From Natronorubrum tibetense GA33 (GTDB lineage: Archaea > Halobacteriota > Halobacteria > Halobacteriales > Natrialbaceae), in NCBI RefSeq assembly GCF_000383975.1, contig NZ_KB913018.1, forward strand, positions 124,001 to 188,000: a stretch of DNA of 64,000 nucleotides, in the 5' to 3' direction. Position 1 is the stretch's first letter; every line of letters begins with the position of its first letter. The position numbers and the translations under genes are program-made. Below are positions 60,604 through 64,000 of this stretch, piece after piece. The notes beneath the pieces were generated by a model. That model saw only the letters and a list, made by a program, of their open reading frames with translations. It was not told the DNA's origin and ran no database searches.

Positions 60604-61086
60604 ATGAAACGCAGCGAGGATGCCACGCTCGATGATGCGGTCCCGCTCGAGACCGCGCAAGCGGTACTTCGAGAGCACGACGTGCGTGTAGGACTCCTAT
60701 TCGGGTCGCATGCGACTGGGGATGCCCACGCACGGAGCGATATCGATATCGCAGTGGTACTCGACGACGTCCGTCCCGGCGACCCGGACTATAACGACGT
60801 GTTTCTAGGACTGAGTGCAGATCTCAGCGATACACTGGGTACCGACGACATCGATCTCGTCGACCTCCGGACGGCCCCGCCGGAACTGGTGGCCGCCGTC
60901 TTCGATCGGGGTGTGGTGCTCGTCGGCGACTCGGAAGACGCGGCGGCGCTCCGAACCGAACTCACGGAAACCGCGTCGGATGACCGCTCACCGCGCGAAC
61001 GGTTCGATGCGGCGATCACGAAAATCGACGCTCATCTCGGCAGTGCCGCCATCACAGCGACCGACGGAGAAACGCGTGATCGATGA
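60604..61086 (+). CDS. MNT-type nucleotidyltransferase antitoxin (MntA-like)
   Basis: In this 160-residue protein the minimal nucleotidyltransferase motif is VGLLFGSHATGDAHARSDID with IAVVLDD, that is GSxAxG and DxD, plus DDIDLVDLRTAPPELVAAVF carrying the third acidic residue. In characterised HEPN/MNT pairs the MNT protein polyadenylylates and silences the HEPN toxin. It overlaps the next gene by four bases (ATGA). Confidence 0.85.
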   Translation: MKRSEDATLDDAVPLETAQAVLREHDVRVGLLFGSHATGDAHARSDIDIAVVLDDVRPGDPDYNDVFLGLSADLSDTLGTDDIDLVDLRTAPPELVAAVFDRGVVLVGDSEDAAALRTELTETASDDRSPRERFDAAITKIDAHLGSAAITATDGETRDR

Positions 61087-61556
61087 CGGACGAACCGTTC
61101 CCCACTGAGAGCCTCGAACGGATCCTCACTGCCGTCGAGACGATCGAAGCGAGCATCGGCACCCTCGCCCGAAAACAATCAGTAGATCTCGAGACGTATT
61201 ACGCCGACACGGACACGCAGGATATCGTCGAGCGCCGGTTCGTCAAGATGACCGAAGCTGCGATCGATATCGGTGAGGTGCTGGTTAAACACGAGCGTGG
61301 TGCTCCGCCAGCGAGTAACCCGAAGTCGATGCGGGCGCTCGAGCAGCTCGGCGTGCTATCGGGTCCGACGGCCGAAGAAATGGCACAGGCCGCCCGATTC
61401 CGGAACGTTCTCGCACACACCTATGGAGATATCATCGACCACGACATGGTCTACGACGCCCTACAAGATCTCGAGCGGTACCGGCGATTCATCCTCGAGG
61501 TTCGTGACTACCTCGAATCGATCGGTGCACTCAAGGAACACGGCAACGATCGGTAG
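61083..61556 (+). CDS. HEPN-type ribonuclease toxin (HepT-like, DUF86)
   Basis: This 157-residue all-helical protein has the HEPN active-site motif in ARFRNVLAHTYGDIIDH (R-x4-H followed by Tyr). The Tyr of this motif is the residue adenylylated in known pairs. RRFVKMTEAAIDIGEVLVKH is the conserved earlier helix. Together with the MNT gene it forms a complete type VII-like toxin-antitoxin module. Confidence 0.87.
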   Translation: MTDEPFPTESLERILTAVETIEASIGTLARKQSVDLETYYADTDTQDIVERRFVKMTEAAIDIGEVLVKHERGAPPASNPKSMRALEQLGVLSGPTAEEMAQAARFRNVLAHTYGDIIDHDMVYDALQDLERYRRFILEVRDYLESIGALKEHGNDR

Positions 61557-61763
61557 TCTCAGAAATGAGGTGGTGTTCCATTGACCTTGCGTGTGAGTTA
61601 CGGCTAACGACGGTCGCAACGCTCAAGCTATCCTGACTCCTGAGGTCCTCTAAAACGAAGAAACAGCGGTATCGCAACGTGTCGACCACCCAGTCCACTC
61701 GCCCCCGAGCCCAGACTTCGATTTGACCGAACCCCTGGTCGAAATTTCAGAAAAATCACGCAA

Positions 61764-61807
61764 AAATATTAACAAGCATGGTCATAGACTAACAAGATGA
61801 CGGGTAC
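61764..61807 (+). promoter_or_regulatory. TATA box and start codon cut off from their gene by the IS6-type element
   Basis: AAATATTAA (61764-61772) lies 25-33 bases before ATG 61797, and the frame reads ATG ACG GGT AC before the insertion. With the element and one target copy removed, the frame continues through TYWISRQVLEAAVGM to a stop at 62763 without interruption (about 70 codons). Its later composition is not typical for a haloarchaeal protein, so the interrupted gene is uncertain. Confidence 0.35.
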
Positions 61808-61815
61808 GTACTGGG

Positions 61816-62561
61816 GGCACTGTCTAGTTGAACCAGTTTGAGGAACGAGCAGGTCGTTGAGTGAATTGGACTAGAACGCTCGCAGACCTGCTCAGCGAGT
61901 GCTATGACACGGATTTAGAAGAATCTTGGGAGAACGAGCGGACGGCGACGCCCGTCAGAGCGTTCGCTGTCCGCCTCCACGAAACCGGTTGTTCACCCCA
62001 CGAGACAACTACAATCTTGGCAGAATTAGGTGTTGAACGCTCTCATGGGGCAGTTTGGAACTGGGTACATCGGCTGGCTGACAGCGGGTGCGACCCGCCT
62101 GAGGCGCAGCCGAAGCGGGTCGCGGTTGACGAGACTGCTGTCAAGATCAATGGCGAGTGGTCTTGGCTGTACGCTGCAATAGACACCGAAACGAAGCTGA
62201 TTCTCGATGTCGCGTTGTTTGGTCGGCATGGCACCGATCCGGCAGCTGCGTTTCTGCATCGACTCGACGAGAAATACGATCTCTCCGACACCGTATTTCT
62301 CGTAGATCAATTCGGCTACCGGACTGCCCTTGCACGATTAGGGTTGAGCGGTCGGGTCAACTCTACCGAGAGAAACCTCATCGAAAAGTGGTTTCATACC
62401 CTCAAAATGCGGATCGACCGCTTCCAAAACTCGTGGGTGGGCAGTCGGGCGAGTGCACGCGAATGATTTGAGCAATTCATGCATTACTACAACCGCCAGA
62501 GACCGCACCAAGCTCTCGACGGCAAGACGCCGATCGAGGAGGTGCAGAACTAGACAGTGCC
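61816..62561 (+). mobile_element. IS6-type insertion sequence, 746 bases
   Basis: The ends are perfect 14-base inverted repeats: GGCACTGTCTAGTT at 61816-61829 and AACTAGACAGTGCC at 62548-62561. The flanks GTACTGGG and GTACTGGA match in seven of eight bases, consistent with the eight-base target duplication usual for IS6 elements, with one later change (or a seven-base duplication). It carries one transposase gene, which has an in-frame stop. Confidence 0.85.
61861..62553 (+). pseudogene. IS6-type DDE transposase with an in-frame TGA
   Basis: From GTG 61861 the protein has the helix-turn-helix region (TTILAELGVERSHGAVWNWV) and a DDE domain: RVAVDETAVKINGEWSWLYA (Asp), TVFLVDQFGYRTALARLGL (Asp) and RNLIEKWFHTLKMRIDRFQN (Glu). 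A TGA at 62464-62466 (after SRASARE) interrupts the frame; a Trp codon (TGG) is expected. The C terminus continues intact as FEQFMHYYNRQRPHQALDGK up to TAG 62553. All catalytic residues precede the stop, so a protein shortened by 29 residues may be made; activity is doubtful. Confidence 0.85.
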
Positions 62562-63013
62562 GTACTGGATCTCCCGTCAAGTACTAGAGGCGGCCGTCGG
62601 AATGGTATCATTCCCACCTGATACAGTCCAGCGATCATACCCTCTCGCAACGCCGGCAGCCCACAGGGGTTGCTGTGAATATAGGACATCCCACCATTAC
62701 TCACCGCTGGGGGGTATCTGGCATTCACCCCCCACCCTACCTGCGTTCGGCGCTGTTGCCTGAGGGCAGGTGAATCCCATCGAATGTCTGTGAGCCATTG
62801 TTATTTTGTGTGAATTGAGAGTCCAATTCTGAGTCGACAGATAAGCAAGGCGAATGTCTGGGGCTTGCTCCCGAGGCGGTTCACAGGGGGCTGACTTGGT
62901 AGCAGATCTAGTACACTCAATACGAATCGGCCAGGAGAGCGAACCAGAGCCAGTGATCCATCGATCGACGGATCGTAGAAACGTTTACCCAGTTACAGAC
63001 GGTACTGACGAGT
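62562..63013. other. Intergenic region beyond the IS element
   Basis: Apart from the possible continuation of the frame interrupted by the IS element (to 62763), no gene is supported. A TTTACC box near 62983 is about 30 bases before the antitoxin ATG at 63014. Confidence 0.35.
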
Positions 63014-63289
63014 ATGGCGACAGCCGTCAAGGTCGACGAGGACGCGAAGTCACGGCTTGAGGAACTCCAGGCGGAGATCCGACTGCAGACCGGACGGAAC
63101 GTCACCCAACAGGAACTCCTCACGCGAATCATTGACGGTGCGTACGAATCACGTGACGAGGTCATCAATTCGTTCCGAGAGTCGACGGTCCCGCTCTCGG
63201 AGAGCGAAAAGGAGACCATGCGTCGCGGTCGCTTCCGATCCGGTGTCGACACCGATGAAACGGATGTCGACGACGTGCTGTACGGATGA
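63014..63289 (+). CDS. vapB: VapB-type antitoxin, ribbon-helix-helix-like
   Basis: This 91-residue protein begins MATAVKVDEDAKSRLEELQA, a beta strand then helix, and continues LQTGRNVTQQELLTRIIDGA: the ribbon-helix-helix layout of VapB antitoxins. The tail (VPLSESEKETMRRGRFRSGV and an acidic end) would bind the toxin. It overlaps the toxin gene by four bases (ATGA). Confidence 0.8.
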   Translation: MATAVKVDEDAKSRLEELQAEIRLQTGRNVTQQELLTRIIDGAYESRDEVINSFRESTVPLSESEKETMRRGRFRSGVDTDETDVDDVLYG

Positions 63290-63735
63290 CGGTACTGATC
63301 GATACGGGTGTACTCTACGCGGAGCAGGACCTCGATGCGTCCAGACACGATGCAGCTACTGACGCTCTCGAGAGCGTTTACGACGGCGAGTTCGGACAGC
63401 CGTACGTGAGTGACTACATCTACGACGAAGCCGTGACGCTGACACTCATGCGAAGCGGATTGTTCACGCCGGCGAAGGAACTCGGCTCGAAGTTGCGCGG
63501 TGTCGATCCGTATCCGTCGACCTACGAAATACTTCGCGTTTCGGCTGCCGTCTTCGCCGATGCCGTCGACGTTTTCGAGCAGTACGACGATCAGGAGTTA
63601 AGTTTCACCGATGCAACGACGGTCGCACTGTGTCGACGCCACGATATTGACGTTGTCCTGAGTTTCGACGACGACTTCGATGGAATCGTGACCCGGATCG
63701 ATCCGATGGAGTTCGCAGAGATCGACGATCGATAG
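63286..63735 (+). CDS. vapC: VapC-type PIN-domain toxin
   Basis: In this 149-residue protein the PIN residues are all present: MTVLIDTGVLYAEQDLD (first Asp), YVSDYIYDEAVTLTLMRSGL (Glu), QELSFTDATTVALCRRHDID (third acidic group) and VVLSFDDDFDGI (fourth). It would cleave RNA, often tRNA, when freed from its antitoxin. It is the only fully intact VapBC pair in the window. Confidence 0.87.
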   Translation: MTVLIDTGVLYAEQDLDASRHDAATDALESVYDGEFGQPYVSDYIYDEAVTLTLMRSGLFTPAKELGSKLRGVDPYPSTYEILRVSAAVFADAVDVFEQYDDQELSFTDATTVALCRRHDIDVVLSFDDDFDGIVTRIDPMEFAEIDDR

Positions 63736-63920
63736 CTTTAATCAGAGGTCTTCGTCTCGAGATCCGGCTGGGACACGGTAACGTTCAGAAGGGGAACTGG
63801 CCGAGCTCAGCGGGAGGTGATCCATCATACCAAACGACCCGACATCATGTTCGACGAGACCGCGAATGGCAGTAGTACTGACCCCGATCCCAGTGCCAAG
63901 GAGATTGCAATAGCACTACA

Positions 63921-64000
63921 ATGAGTAGCACACGCGACCATCTCGATTATCTGTTACAGCCATCTGTAATAGATATCTGTTTTCAACATTCTACAGAGAT
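63921..64000 (+). CDS. Possible gene start running off the right edge
   Basis: An ATG at 63921 overlaps the stop of a 25-codon frame (ATGA; frame 63847-63924, MFDETANGSSTDPDPSAKEI). It stays open to the window end (MSSTRDHLDYLLQPSVIDIC). The coupling hints at translation, but 26 codons are too few to assign anything. Confidence 0.25.
   Translation, partial: MSSTRDHLDYLLQPSVIDICFQHSTE

Noticed and set aside
1-64000. CRISPR array
   Set aside because: No regularly spaced direct repeats of 25-40 bases were seen by eye.

Overview
The window reads as chromosomal or megaplasmid DNA of a haloarchaeon. Its proteins are strongly acidic (Asp/Glu-rich, Lys-poor). Many genes have a TATA-like box about 25-35 bases before the start codon, as expected for leaderless transcripts. 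The families are typical of Halobacteria: Bat-type HTH regulators, DUF1616, the MoxR/DUF58/DUF4350 set, IS1341-type TnpB and small zinc ribbons. I cannot name the genus from sequence alone. I saw no rRNA, tRNA or CRISPR array.

Layout. 1-10.5 kb is accessory DNA: the end of a subtilase, a vapBC pair whose vapC carries an in-frame stop, a DUF234-type ATPase, a second antitoxin/PIN pair split by a TnpB element, and a tightly overlapping seven-gene operon of mostly unrecognised proteins with one Mrr-like nuclease, divergent from a small winged-helix gene. 10.9-14.1 kb holds a frameshifted MFS transporter, a YdjM-like membrane protein and an HTH protein. 14.2-37.3 kb is a surface-glycan or N-glycosylation region: sugar nucleotidyltransferase, ABC exporter, pyruvyl transferase, asparagine-synthase-like pseudogene, several glycosyltransferases, TupA-like ATP-grasp, acetyltransferase, polysaccharide deacetylase, UDP-sugar dehydrogenase and epimerase. 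An AT-rich island (about 18.2-22.2 kb) lies inside it. 37.4-46.7 kb is a conserved membrane/MoxR region. 46.9-49.0 kb is a divergent AglF-like/AglM-like pair. 49.2-50.5 kb is an uncharacterised DUF4365/zinc-finger pair. 50.7-59.9 kb is an acetone carboxylase locus (beta, alpha and gamma subunits in tandem) flanked by two acyl-CoA-ligase-type enzymes and a Bat-type regulator. 60-64 kb is again accessory: an MNT/HEPN pair, an IS6-type element and another VapBC pair.

How the genes fit together. The glycan genes supply nucleotide sugars (nucleotidyltransferases, dehydrogenases, epimerase), assemble them (GT2, GT4, GT61), modify them (pyruvylation, acetylation, deacetylation) and export them (ABC flippase). 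Decayed copies of the dehydrogenase (14.2 and 60.2 kb) and epimerase (15.8 and 49.1 kb) show repeated recombination around these genes. The carboxylase locus would turn acetone into acetoacetate, which one or both ligases could activate to the CoA ester.

The strongest observations are: a TnpB element whose exact borders can be read because it splits a vapC gene; the unrecognised operon at 6.0-10.1 kb with its divergent control region; the archaeal acetone carboxylase locus; and a perfect 16-base palindrome between TATA box and predicted transcription start of the large glycan operon.
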